Below are positions 44,974-56,310 of a stretch of 64,000 nt of DNA, piece by piece. The notes beneath the pieces are model-generated. The model had not been told where the DNA came from, searched no databases, and was given only the letters and a program-made list of their open reading frames with translations. Made by a program: the position numbers and the translations under genes. This DNA comes from Myrmaecium sp. VS I D KN 1 (lineage: Eukaryota > Ascomycota > Dothideomycetes > Valsariales > Valsariaceae). Numbering within the stretch: the stretch's first letter is position 1; the number at the start of each line of letters is the position of its first letter. The DNA is taken from positions 124,138 to 188,137 of the forward strand of contig JADQAV010000031.1 of assembly GCA_019775845.1 (NCBI GenBank). Reading direction: 5' to 3'.

Positions 44974-47900
44974 GAGCTGACCCAGAGAATGTGGTCAGGC
45001 TCTCACAGGCAGCAGATGCCCCGTCTCCCTGTCTGTTTCATTTGCTCCTTGGGGCTCTCCCTCTCTATCAGTATTGTTCCGGAGGACAAAGGGGATTAGG
45101 CGGGGATTAGATGTCGGAATCGACAGGCATTGTAGAACGGGGAATGGCAAAGATCAATCAATCACACAAATTCATAACCATTCCGATCCCTACCAGTCAA
45201 GCAAAACTGGAAGGGCGGCTCTAAGCCTCGATAGAATCACAATGAATCTGTGAGAGCGTGAGAACCCATGGAGGGTCTGGAGGGATAGGAAGGAAACATA
45301 TTCGATGGTCCGAAGAAAGGAAAGTCTCTTGTGGTTAGATAAGTCTCAGAAGTCTCAGACGTAACAGTAAAGGAGGCGCAGGAGCATAAAAATCCTTGTG
45401 GCTTTCCCCCCTAGTCTCGCGAGGGATATGGAGAGCTGGGAAAGCGACGAGGAAAACAGAAACAAACAGAGGGGGCGTGAAGCAGAGGGAAAAAGAAAGA
45501 CAAGGAGGCATTCTTGATAATCCGCTAACCGTCGTATATACATGGCTAAGAGGGAGTCGCCGGAGAGTGCCTGATGCGACAGGTAGCTGACGCAGCACAT
45601 CAACATGCCCGTCAGCGCCAGCGCGAAAGACGTCTGTCAGAGGAAGAGAGGGGGTATGGTTTTAGAAGACATCAAAGGAAAGGACGAGGAAGAGGTTGAA
45701 CGAGCAGGGAGGCATTTTGCATGTGACTGATCCAATAGAACCAGAGAAAAAAGAAAAGATGTGAGCAAATGCGATGTGCCGCCCCCGGTACACTGATAGT
45801 CAGAGGTAGACGCGCGAGCGCGACAAGGTGAGCAGAAGGCAAGCGTACAGGTAGCCGCTGGTATTCGCCGCGCCATGGCGGTTACCCCTCACCTCGCCTG
45901 TTTCTCGTGCGCAGCGCGGTGGGTTTCCCTCCCTCTGTATTTCGTTTCCCTCCCCTCCAGTCTTTACCCCACATGGTCTGAAACGAGAGATTCGCGATGA
46001 CAGGAGGCCTAGAAAAGAGGGGCCCCAATGGACGAGTCGGGCCCACCTGGGATGTGAAACGGAAGAAACAGAGGAAGTCGGGGGATCATGCAGCGTCGAA
46101 CAGGTGAGTCAGAGGGATCCACGTAGGCGCTCAGCACAGCGTCGTCCGAGCAGTTGCGCGCAGCTGCAGCACCACACCGTGGCCGGGGTGCATGTAGCAG
46201 AGCCTGTGAGAGAGACGGGGAAGAGGCGATAGGGGGAACGAGGACGTTCGCCGGTAGCAGACAACTATGCAGAAGAGAGACGATAGGGGATGAGATACTG
46301 AAACGTCGTTCACCTTTGGCCGGTCGACGTGCAGTACATACCATCCTTTCTATCATTCGCAGTGTCTAACGAGGTATGCTTACCTCGCTGTCGCAGCTGC
46401 GGGAGCCGGCAGTACGGGTTGGCCGTTCGGTCAGCCCTGTCCGCCGCGTCGTCGGAGGGTGCGAGATCGCTGACGACCTTTGAACACCGGAACCTCTGGA
46501 CAAAATGGAAGGATGGCGGCATGCAGCAGGAAAAACCTTCTCGACGCATCGTCATGGCGGTGAGGGTGTCGCAGCCCGACGGAGCAATTCGCGAGATCAG
46601 CTGGACATTGATGATTCCTCCGATTCAGACTCCCGTCGCCTCGCGGCGGCAGATCCCCAGCATCCGACGGCCGCTGCTGCCCCTGGCGGGTCGGTGGGCG
46701 GAGCGGCAAAGATTGCACAGCCCAGCCGCGGATGGGAATGGATGACGATGACGAGGAGAGCAAATGGAGTTGGGGAAGAGGGCCGAGGAGGTTGGGGGAA
46801 GGGGTGGGCATTCAGGGTGGCCTGAGTGCGTGTGGGAGTGTGGACGTGTACCATAGGAGTACTCTCTCGGTTTTTGGGCGGGGTGGGCGGGCAATGTGCA
46901 GGCGGTGCGGGCGGGCGGGCGTGCTTGCGTGAGGCGGGATCCTTGCAAAGCTGAGGGTGTGCCGAAGACGGGATCGCGCAATCTGCAAGGACATCCAAGC
47001 TCAACTCACCTTGGTAGGGAAAGAAAACTCTACTCCTACGCCTGCGCGTAACCTTGGGATCTTGACTAAGTATGGAATCCACTCGCAACTCCAGTGGACA
47101 GTCCCATCCTCCATCTCCAGCTGCCTCAACCGAGAGAGAACCGTGAGGCGAGCGAGAAAGGGCGAGCGGGCTGGCGTCAAACCCACGCCGCTGTCAACCG
47201 ACGATGCAGAGGACGCGCTTCTTTTTCTCGGTTCTTCTCCCTTCCGTCGTCTGCCGGCGGCGCATGCTGAGGACATGCACGCAAGAAAACGAGCGACTCG
47301 AAGGCCTCAACCCAGATTCGCGGATGAATTGCTTCAGAGTATGTACATCCGTCCTCCTCCTTCTCCGGCCCGGTCTGGCGGCCGGCTGTCCCCGTTTGCC
47401 CCTCGAGCGGTCCTTTTGCAAATTTTGAAACCGAGAGGCCATGCGCAGGTGCCAGTGGCCAGTGGAGGTCGTGATGGTATCCCATCAGTCATGGATAGAC
47501 CCGCTCGTATGGGTTCAGGGCACGATTGGTACACCCAGGGCTGGCGACTTTGCGCGGATGACGACGCCAAGGACGCAGGATCCGCGGTCGGGAGTGAACA
47601 GACCTTCCAGGTCTCTTTGACCGACACTTGCCCTCCTCCGAGCCATTCGGGGACGCTGGGCGAGCTGGCTGTGGTGATGGTAGAGACCCGGCCCTCCAGC
47701 GGACGGGGCGTCCCGCGTGCGCGATGGTACTGGTACTCTAGATGTTCCGTCTACCGTAACTTCATGACGACTCCCCGAGTCCACCACGGGAGACGGTCGC
47801 TGCAGGAGGACCAAAGTGACGAAGACCGATGACATCTGCGAGGGGCCGGTTCTGGTGGGGACGTGGGAGAGTTGCTGGATAAAGGTAACGTTAAGGTGCA

Positions 47901-49216
47901 GACCGTCAGGCAAGAAGTACGCCGCCACCCATTGCCACCCCAGCCCCGACCTCACAGCCTCCCCGTGCTCGCCGAAAGGTAAGCGCGGGTGGATCGACGG
48001 CAGCGCCACGCCACAAGCCGAAAGTGGTAAGGCGTGCTGGAAGTGCACAGCCTCAGCGAGATCGTCGACGCCTCCTCGGCTGCTGCCCGAGAAAGCCAAG
48101 CGAGCGAGAGGGAGAGAGAGAAAAGTGAAGGGGACGAGCAGCAGAGTTGGCCGCTTCAGCAGGCGCTGGCGCCACTGATATACGACCTGTCAGGACAGGA
48201 GGAGAGCATAGAGTAGAGGGACTGGGTGGGGGGGGACGCGAGGCGGCAGGTGGAACAACAGGCCAAATGCCCCCCTACTCAGGTTCACCGTGATGATGCA
48301 TCGACATAGTACTTACTTCTTGTATGTAGTAAGTATTTACCTGTAGCATTTATTACCGAGTCAGAACGAGTGAAGGTATTCTTTTTGCAGCGAGAAAACG
48401 AGAATACCAGGGCCAAAAGTCCACCAAAGTCCGCCGAGACCAGCTCGATATTCCAGTGGGAGCGAGGCGGGTATCCCTGCCATGCCCTGGTCTGCGCCGT
48501 CCGATTGGGTCCTTGCGTGGGCTGCCCATCTTTAGCCTCAACCCACGACGTCCTATCAACCTACTGCGACCGCATCTTGGTGTGCTCACGCCCTTCACCA
48601 TCCGGCACCACCCTCCACGTTCACGAGCAACCGGCGCACAGGCTAGGGCACAGCCGCACCCTCCCGGAACCGTCATCCTCGCTGCCGTCGTTCCCAATCC
48701 GGCAACCAGCGCCGCTGTCGTGGAATTCCCATGCGGATGAATCGAAGCCTTCTGGAACCTGCAGGCGGCGAGGTGTGCAGCGTCGCAGGTGGAGAGGACG
48801 GACAGGACGAGAAGTCGGCCGTTAGAGGACAAATCGCGCGGCGGAGAGTTGTAGCTCGATTCCAACGGGGCGCGAGGGCTGGAAGCCAGCGTCTAGAGGT
48901 ACCTACGTACTGCTCCTGCAAGAAGCAACGGCCTCTCCGCACGCTCCCTGACGGGGCTCTCAGGGCGACGCCTGGTTCCAAGGCAGGCTGCTGGATCCTC
49001 TGCACGATGGGCCACTGCCTGTCTCCTGCCTCGCGTCCGTCGATGGTCGGAGCATCAGGATGCAGCCACGGCCTCGACGGGGCAGCACGTTGGCAAAGAC
49101 GTTTGCTTCGACCAGAGAGTGTTGCTCCTTAGCGTGCGGCTGCAAACCGTACTCGAGACACGCAAGGCGACGTGAGACACGGCGAATGGATGAGTGACGA
49201 GGATGAAATGTGTCCT

Positions 49217-49308
49217 CAGCTGTCTCCGTCTCCGTCTGCGCCTGCGCCTGCGTCTACGTCTGCGTCTGGATCTGGCTCTGGCTCTGACTCTGACTCCGCC
49301 TCCGCCTG
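49217..49308. repeat. Degenerate hexamer repeat (ctgcgt/ctggct type)
   Basis: About 15 hexamers of the type CTSYGN (cgtctg, cgcctg, gctctg, gactct) in a row. It yields a spurious Leu-Arg repeat frame on the plus strand. Confidence 0.8.
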
Positions 49309-49501
49309 TGACTGACAGACGTCCCTCCGGCGATGCATCTGTCCCCCTTTTGTTTCATTTGGACGGAGCCTCGTTGCGTCAACCTGGGTGATTTATTTAG
49401 CGGCCATCGGAACCTCGGATCTGGAAACACCTAGGTAAGGTAAGGAGGAGTATGCACGATAGGGAGAATGGGTACGGTACGACTCAGTACCTTTTACTAG
49501 T

Positions 49502-49555
49502 ACCTCTTCTTATGGTAGGTATGTACAGTATGTACCATGTACTGTACTTTAGTGA
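49502..49555. promoter_or_regulatory. GTAC-rich inverted repeat upstream of the 49991 gene
   Basis: An 8-base perfect inverted repeat, GTACAGTA and TACTGTAC, separated by 9 bases (about 49525-49549), lies in a run of tacctc, ggtaggtatg and related motifs. It is one of several such sites in intergenic DNA of the window. Whether it is a protein-binding site or a drifting repeat is unknown. Confidence 0.45.
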
Positions 49556-49990
49556 CCGAAACAAAAAGGACGGGAGCGAGTAAGTGACTCGGTTGCGGCC
49601 ACCCCGGCGCCCCTCTGCCCCCCTTCACGGTTGGGTCCGCCTCCCTTCCCGGCCGTCTCCACCCCGAACTTCCAGCACTTCCAGCCTTTAAAGACTTTAA
49701 TGCTGCCCACCCCACCGTTAGCCCTTCCTCACCCTCCAGCCTCGCAACCCTCCTCTCCTCCCCTCCTCCCTCTCCTCCTTTCTCATTCGTCCATTCCCCT
49801 TTTCTATCTCAAATAAGGCGTGCGCTCTAATTCCCTAGTCGGGACCGCCTGAACGTTTATTCCTTTTGTTCTTCTCTTTATCGTTGACAGCGCCCGTCCC
49901 GTCATCGTGTGTCGCATCGTCAGGTCCATCTCCTCTCTTGTCAGCCGTCGCATCCTCAGCATCGCTGCGTCGCCGTCCGGTTACCTCGCA

Positions 49991-51019
49991 ATGCCCATAC
50001 AACTGCTGCCCGCTTCCGCCGCGGCCTTCGCGCCTCGCTCCGCGCCCACCATCGTCCTCAACTCCAAGGTGGAACCATGGTTAACCCAGACGCTCAAGCG
50101 CATAAACCGAGCGAAACGTCCGTTGAACAGCGTTCCTCAGCATCACCGCTGCCTCACCGAGACCCTCTCCGGATCCGGTGCCATCTGGACGCTGTGCTCG
50201 ATCATGCTCCCGAAGGCGCCTGACTCGGAGCTGCGCAAGGACCCGAATCCGTTGGTGGAGGGCCTGTTTAACTACCAGTTCATTCACATCGAGGCCTACG
50301 TCGTACACGTCGACATGGTTTCACAGCATGAGGTTGCATTCAAGCTCACCCCCGACACCATCGAAGCGCTCATCGAGTACCACAAGGACATCTACTCCGT
50401 CGACGTCTCCGCGACCACCTGGACCTGGCCCGAGAAAGAAGTGCAACTCAAGCGTCTGCAGGAGGAATTCATTCAAGCCGTCAACCGCTACGTCTATCGC
50501 ACCAACGTCCGTGCGTTGGAGGGTCTGGAGGAGGACGGCGCCGGGGAGCTGCTGGAAGGAAGGGGAGAGGAGGTTAAGAACGCGATAATGGGTCTCTTCC
50601 TTCCGCTGCTGCCCCCGCCACCCAGGATCACCAACGTCCTCCACTCCGCTCCCGTTCTGCCCAGTTCGCCCGGAGGCGGATGGTGGCAGCCTACAGACAG
50701 CGTCCCGCCCCCTCCGGTCGATTCGTGGAGGGTCGTTCCATCGACGCCCAGTCCCACCACCACCACCAGCGAGCCGTCTCATTCATTCTGGGGCACCATG
50801 GGGGTCACCGATATCCAACAGTTGCCGTCTCCTACACCGTCCTTCAGCCAGCCGTTCCATAGCACAGCTCCGTACTACAGTCCTCCCCAGGCGCCCGCGC
50901 CTCTCCCCGCGACCCTTCCGTTACCCAGCATGCTTGCGCACCAATGCGGAACCAGAGCAGGGTTCGGTGGTTACGGATGGGGACATGAGTTTGCCCCTCA
51001 GTATGCTGCCATCATCTAG
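49991..51019 (+). CDS. Unrecognised protein with proline-rich C-terminal half
   Basis: A single exon of 342 residues from the ATG at 49991; the frame is open upstream to 49907 but without ATG. The N-terminal half (about residues 20-200) looks folded, with alternating hydrophobic and charged residues: FNYQFIHIEAYVVHVDMV, KLTPDTIEALIEYHKDIY, TWTWPEKEVQLKRLQEEF. The second half is low in complexity, rich in Pro, Ser, Thr, Trp and Tyr (PPPPVDSW, STAPYYSPPQ), and ends in a Gly/Tyr motif (GFGGYGWGHEF). There is no signal peptide, membrane helix or known motif. Codon use with C or G at third positions resembles its neighbours. A pyrimidine-rich leader (49740-49800) and a T-rich downstream tract (51321-51420) support an expressed gene. 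Function unknown. Confidence 0.65.
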   Translation: MPIQLLPASAAAFAPRSAPTIVLNSKVEPWLTQTLKRINRAKRPLNSVPQHHRCLTETLSGSGAIWTLCSIMLPKAPDSELRKDPNPLVEGLFNYQFIHIEAYVVHVDMVSQHEVAFKLTPDTIEALIEYHKDIYSVDVSATTWTWPEKEVQLKRLQEEFIQAVNRYVYRTNVRALEGLEEDGAGELLEGRGEEVKNAIMGLFLPLLPPPPRITNVLHSAPVLPSSPGGGWWQPTDSVPPPPVDSWRVVPSTPSPTTTTSEPSHSFWGTMGVTDIQQLPSPTPSFSQPFHSTAPYYSPPQAPAPLPATLPLPSMLAHQCGTRAGFGGYGWGHEFAPQYAAII

Positions 51020-53133
51020 CATACTGCAAGCGGTCTTGCTCATGTCCGGACAGCTCAAGGCGCTGGGCGATGGAAGGGTCGTCTGAACTCCCGCTCCTGT
51101 GATACCCCCTTTAATACCAGGAAGGGAGGGAGAGACGCCTAGGCGACGACGCGATACACGAGTCGAGAATGGTATTGCTTCATTGAGGGTATCTCCCCTG
51201 CAATATCCGGCCAACCGCATGGGACGGCGTCTTTTTTTCTTCTTCTTTCGTACCAGATGCCTTTTTCTTGGATATCCAGTCGTCATCATTTGTCGGTATT
51301 ACTTCGTTTGTCCAGCGAACGTTTTGTTTTTTTCTTTTTCTTTTTTTTTTTCGTTTAGTTTTTGTTTTCCTGCATCGCACCGGCTGGCCCAGGCATTCCT
51401 CGTCTTTTTTTTTTATCGTTTATTTCCTTGTTATCTGCATATCCGGGAGGTTTGCATGTCGGGCATTTTACTTAAGACGGGACAGCCTCACGGCTACTTG
51501 TGGCAGGTACACTCTGTTCTGCTGTTTTTGTTTCCATCTCCTTTTCCATGTCGTTACGAATGAGCCCTTCACGATTCATGAGAGACGATTGGCATGCCAC
51601 TTCACTCATGATCACCGTAGAAGCTTATTCATGTCTTACCCGGCTACCCGGCATTGATGCTGGCAGGAAATACCGGGTGGACAACGACACGGTCACACAC
51701 AGCACATCGGCTGCCGTATCCGAGATACTGGCAACGTGTGTCGCCGTTTGGGCGGAGCAGTGACGCGTGCGAGAAGCGGAACGGCATTGTCGGACGCGGT
51801 TGTCGCCTGTGGCGAGCTGCGTCGGGAATGGAGAATGCACGACCTCCGCTTGCGGAGAGGTGCATTCTTCAGGCGGACAATGGCGGAAACGTTTCTTTGT
51901 ACTCACGGCACCTTCGGTCCGCACGCGGCTGGTAGATTCATCATCTACCCCTTCGGGCCGGTTCCCGAAGGAAGCTTCTCATTGCATGAGAGGTAATTCG
52001 ATGCTGGGTGCGGGAGCTGGGCTCCCGTCTTCTATAGCCCGTCTAAACTTAATATCAACAAAAAAAAGACTACTATATCAAGGCCAACTGACCGCTCCTA
52101 TCTGATCCATCCATGATGTGTAGACCGTACGGCATGAAATCGTTTTCGAACAGTCGGCGTGATAAGTACAGCTACTCCGGGCATGAGTGGTCGCGCTCTC
52201 TTCGTCCAGCGTGCAGTGCGAAGACGTGCACTATAGTAGCAGAGCGCTCGTAATGAGTGCGCGCAGATGGTCATGGAGCGTTGTGACATGGAAGAAGGGT
52301 TTCGGCCCTCTTGCAGCCCGCGTTCTTCACTCTAATGTGTGCCTGATGTTAGATGAGTGATGTGCAGAAGCCTGGGTCGGCGTTCCCGAGACCACCCCGG
52401 TTCACCGCCACGTGAGCGACCTCGGGAGTCACGCAATCTGCCATCTGGAGGCATACTCTGTACTGAGGTTTGAGCTTGAAAGCACATCATTTGTAAGGAA
52501 TAGACTGGTACACTGGGGTTAGACAGGCTCGATATGATATGTGGAGAAAGTAGAGCTCGCTGCCGCTCTTTTAGAGGAATTTGGTACATATCGTATATCA
52601 TATCACATACCACACTTCCATCGTTACAGTATAAGTATCTCATCCTTTGTTTGCGGCCGTTCTGCCTGCGGCGCCCAGATGCATTGCCCCTTCCGGACCC
52701 GTGTGACCATGGCCAACCTACTACGGTGGTAGGCAAATACCGACGACCGAGTACCTCCATACCTACTACCTTACTACTACGTACCTACTACTGTACTCTA
52801 CCTTAGTAGTTCTCCTCCTCCCTTTGATACCTTACTTACCGTACCTTCGAGGCCTGTACCGTACTCGACTCCAGCGTGCAGAGCTGCTCCTTATCAGACT
52901 CACTCAGCCGACAACGGCGACAGCGACGGCGACGCGAACAATATCGAACCTCACCTTACCTTTACCTCTCTGTACCCGTCATCGCCGCCGTCCCTCCTCT
53001 TCCTCCGCTTCTCTCCTCCTCCTCCTCTTCATCCTCCGAATCCACCACACCGCAGTTCCATCATTACCACGAAAAGTCATCCGTCCATGTCGGTTCGCTG
53101 GCTGCGCTGAACCGATTCCCTCCCCCGAGCGAG
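51020..53133. other. Intergenic region with T-rich tract and TACCTA-rich promoter
   Basis: About 2.1 kb. The stretch 51225-51440 is strongly T-rich on the plus strand and suits the 3' end of the upstream gene. From about 52725 to 52860 there is a cluster of tacctac, tactac, gtacctac and tacctt motifs, followed by pyrimidine-rich leader sequence up to the ATG at 53134. Short open frames between 51500 and 52800 occur on both strands and match nothing. Confidence 0.55.
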
Positions 53134-55431
53134 ATGCCGCCCGCCAACTCTCGAGCCACCAGCACCCCCGCAGTACGTAACCGTGTCCCAGCGCCCGGAC
53201 TCGCCCACCCCCCTCCCCTACCCCATTATTGCTCCACTCCGTGTCGCTTGTGGCTCTCCTCTCTCAACGCACCTCTTGTTTACACACCAAACCCCCTTCT
53301 CTCTCCGCCCACTAAACTGACGGCGAACACCCGCTCCCTATAGGATCCCACTCTTCGATCGGAGACCCCGCCTTCATATCTGTCCGCGCTGCGCGAGCTG
53401 GAGAGTCCTGTCTCCAGCTCCATCTTAAACATCGCCGCCACGTTGACAACGCCGGCCGAGGACGACGTAGAGTCGGAGAATCTACGCTTCCTCCGGTCGC
53501 GAGATCCGCAGGACGAGTGGAGGGCGGAGAATGCCCGCGAGCGACTGCGCTGGTCCACGGAGCGGGAAGAAGGCCGCGAACGGCGGGAACGGCTGCAAAG
53601 GGTCATTAACCGGCTTAGCAGGCTCCACGACACTCCGGCCTACGGCGATCGAATACCGAGCACGAATAACTTGTATGACTGGTCGCCTTCCAACGAGGAC
53701 GATGACAACGAGCAACTGAACCGCGTTTTGCAGGAGCTACGTCAACAGCAGCCAGGCGCACACCCTGAGATAGTCCGGGTCATGGGCAGGGCGCAGTTGG
53801 ACGCCGCACGAGAACGGGACAGGGACCGAGATCGGGAACGGGGCCAAACTTATACTTCACGGACAGCAGCTTCTCGTTATCATACCAACAATTCGCCCGC
53901 CGATACTCTGCTGAGGCCCACAATCTCGCAATCCGTTCGACGGCATCCCCGGTTTTCCACGCGCTCGAGGGATTATATGTCGCGGTACATAGCCGACAGG
54001 GAAACATACAGAACCATGCATGACGGTGAACCCCCGCAAGACCGGTCATCTTCGAGGCCATATCCAACCAGCAGTAGATATGAGGCGAATCGGCAGGCAT
54101 GGCAAGCTCAACAACGTTCTTCACTGGACAGCTCATTTGGCTACGACCAACATGTAGAGGACGCATCAAGCCTGAGAGCACAGGCAGGCTTTAGGCGGGC
54201 GTTCCTGGACGACCCGACTACCAGCGGCACGGAGCCGGCCATACCTCCGCTCGAACGAGCTATCAAGTACCTCGCTGAGATTCGCAGCTCTAATTCCCTC
54301 GCTGGAAGCCTAGACTCCGCAGCCGATGCTGGTTTCGTCAGCAAGGAGTTTTTTGGTGGCGACCATGACGACTTCATCCTCGATCCCGATAGCATCCCCT
54401 CCCCTGTAAAGAGCTCTTGGCTTGCGCCGGGCAGGGTTCTTTCGGGTTTTCAGCATGCTACGGCATCCTCAGCCAATATCACACGTCACGCCCAAACGAA
54501 CACCACCGTCTATCGGCTCCGCGGCAACGATTCCATAAGTTCCACGACCTACGGCCTCGGCGATAGAACCAGCAGTCTGTGGACGGCGAGGGGCTGGATA
54601 CCCCCCCATGCTCGCCGCGCCGGTGACAGCCTTGTCACTCAGACTCCTGGCCCTCATCAAGGCCAGTGGCCTGTCAGAGTAGCTATTCACGCTGTGGATT
54701 GGGAGAGCATGACCATGTCTGCGACTATGGAAGCTTACAACGTGCCCTCATCATCCGCCTTTCTTCGCTCTTCTGGGAGCCAACGCTCCGCCCACAATAA
54801 CCACGACCACACCTCCGCTCCACACCTCCGCCATTTCACCAGCAGCCACCACGCCCCTCACATCCGCACATCTTCAATCACGACCTACCTCGAGGGTGAG
54901 ATCCTCGACTTCAAGACGCACACGCTGCTGACGGAGAACTTCAACGCCAAGCTGAGCGAGGACGCCCGGTACTGGCGCAAGCTGCCGCCGTTCAACGGCT
55001 GCGCGACGGACGAGGAGCTGGTACGGTGCCTGGTCAGCACGGAGTTCATGTGGAATCTCAACCAGGAATGGATCCTCATGCGCTGGAAGGAGCGGTGTTT
55101 CGTAAAGAACATTGGCCGACATGATGGTGGTCGTCACCCGATAAGCGACGGCGACCGTGGCTTTTCCACCTCCGGTCTTTCTTCCTCGTGGGGCAACCAG
55201 CCGCGCTGGGCAGAGGGGGAGTGGTCGCGTACGCCTGATGACGCCGCGGAGCGAGAGTTCGCAGAGGAAGGGTGCGGGCTGACGATCAGTGGTTTCTACT
55301 ATGTGAGCTTGCGGCGGAGCGATGGCAAGGTGGAAGCCCTGTATTGCGATCCACAGTCTTCGCCCTACCAGCACCTCGTCTTAAGTCCCGTGGACGGCGG
55401 CAGATTTTTTCCAGGGTGGGAGTTCCGCTAG
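53134..55431 (+). CDS. Vid24/GID4-family protein (GID E3 ligase substrate receptor type), two exons
   Basis: Exons 53134-53172 and 53344-55431 give 708 residues; the 171-base intron starts GTACGT and ends CTATAG. Residues 1 to about 440 are disordered, charged and Ser/Arg-rich (ERLRWSTEREEGRERRERLQ near 75-95). The C-terminal Vid24 domain (about 445-708) starts with GQWPVRVAIHAVDWESMTMSATMEAYNVP, is interrupted by a Ser/His-rich loop of about 45 residues (about 490-530), and continues with TYLEGEILDF, ARYWRKLPPF, NQEWILMRWKERCFV and GFYYVSLRRSDG. Family knowledge: GID4-type proteins bind N-terminal proline or hydrophobic degrons and present gluconeogenic enzymes or other clients to the GID/CTLH ubiquitin ligase. 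Which paralogue (Gid4, Gid10 or Gid11 type) it is cannot be decided here. Confidence 0.8.
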
Positions 55432-56310
55432 AGGAGTGCGATTGGAGGTAATTTCCCTCCTCTTCCCGTCTGTTCTTGGCTTGGCTTTGGTACAATGCTG
55501 TCGGTAGCGGCAGTATCATCATCTTCTTCTCTTGTTTCCTTTTGGAGTAGCTGGATAACCAGGAGCATTGGAAGTTCTTGGGCACAATGTGGAGGGAGAA
55601 GACTTCTACAGCGAGTCGTGCGTATACTTGGTTTGTGGGCTCGGATTGATGGTCCAGCGGCTAAGCGTGGGAGCGAGAACGAAGGCGAGAGCGAGTATGA
55701 GTGTGAAGCGGAGGGAGGAGGTGTTAGATACCTATCTATTCATACCATCTATTAAATGTAATCCATCATTATCTTTGTGACTGCCAGTGGAAGACGGGTG
55801 TGAGTCCTCGCTATTAGTCCGAGCAGCTGGAGGTGCACTGCGATGCGGGGGGATTCAATAGCGAGCGGTCCGCAAACCTGCCGTACCTAGGTAGGTGCCC
55901 CGCCGCCGCCACGCGCGCCCCTAGCTCTCCCGTCAAACCTGAGGAACCAACCCACCTCAGGAGGAGCCAAGACAGACGACGATCCGTCCGTCCCTCGATA
56001 TTACTTCCGATCAACTTCAACCTCGATCTCAACCTCAACTTCTTGTCGCTTTCCTCTTCACCGCATCCCGACCTAACAGTCCTCTGCACTGACGGAGCAG
56101 GACAGCGACGACCGCCGACCGATTCTATCCTGTCTCCACTCTGCCATGTGCAGAGACGGCTGGTCACATACTCCGCCAACAGAACCATCTCATCTCTAGC
56201 CAGCCCGGGTTTCCTTCCTTTCCTCCCGATCGGCCCCCTTCGCTTTCTATTTTTCGTTCTCTTCTTGTGCCCTTCCTTCTTTCCCTCCTCTCGGTGCGGT
56301 GAGCTAAGCC
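55432..56310. other. Intergenic region between the GID4-like and GT90 genes
   Basis: About 880 bases. It contains the 3' end of the GID4-like transcript and, from about 55880 (cgtacctaggtaggtgcc), the upstream region and pyrimidine-rich leader of the GT90 gene. A frame open in phase through 55833-56885 has no family resemblance and overlaps the GT90 coding frame, so I do not call it. Confidence 0.55.

Larger units (their letters stand above)
44974..49990. other. 5-kb stretch without a supported gene
   Basis: Normal composition, with many short overlapping open frames on both strands that match nothing and lack splice-consistent continuations. The largest, on plus at 46957-47832, has no ATG near its start. 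The first few hundred bases should be the 3' end of the Hos4-like transcript and the last ones (pyrimidine-rich at 49740-49800) the leader of the next gene. GTAC/TACCTA motifs lie near 48895-48912, 49430-49445 and 49500-49555. The rest may hold non-coding RNA genes or a fast-evolving multi-intron gene; I cannot tell. Confidence 0.5.

Noticed and set aside
46957-47832. 291-codon open frame on the plus strand
   Set aside because: It starts with GTG and has no ATG near its beginning, shows no family resemblance, and is overlapped by equally long open frames on the other strand.
49194-49391. Open frame with Leu-Arg repeats
   Set aside because: It is the translation of a hexamer repeat (49217-49308) and continues into unrelated sequence.
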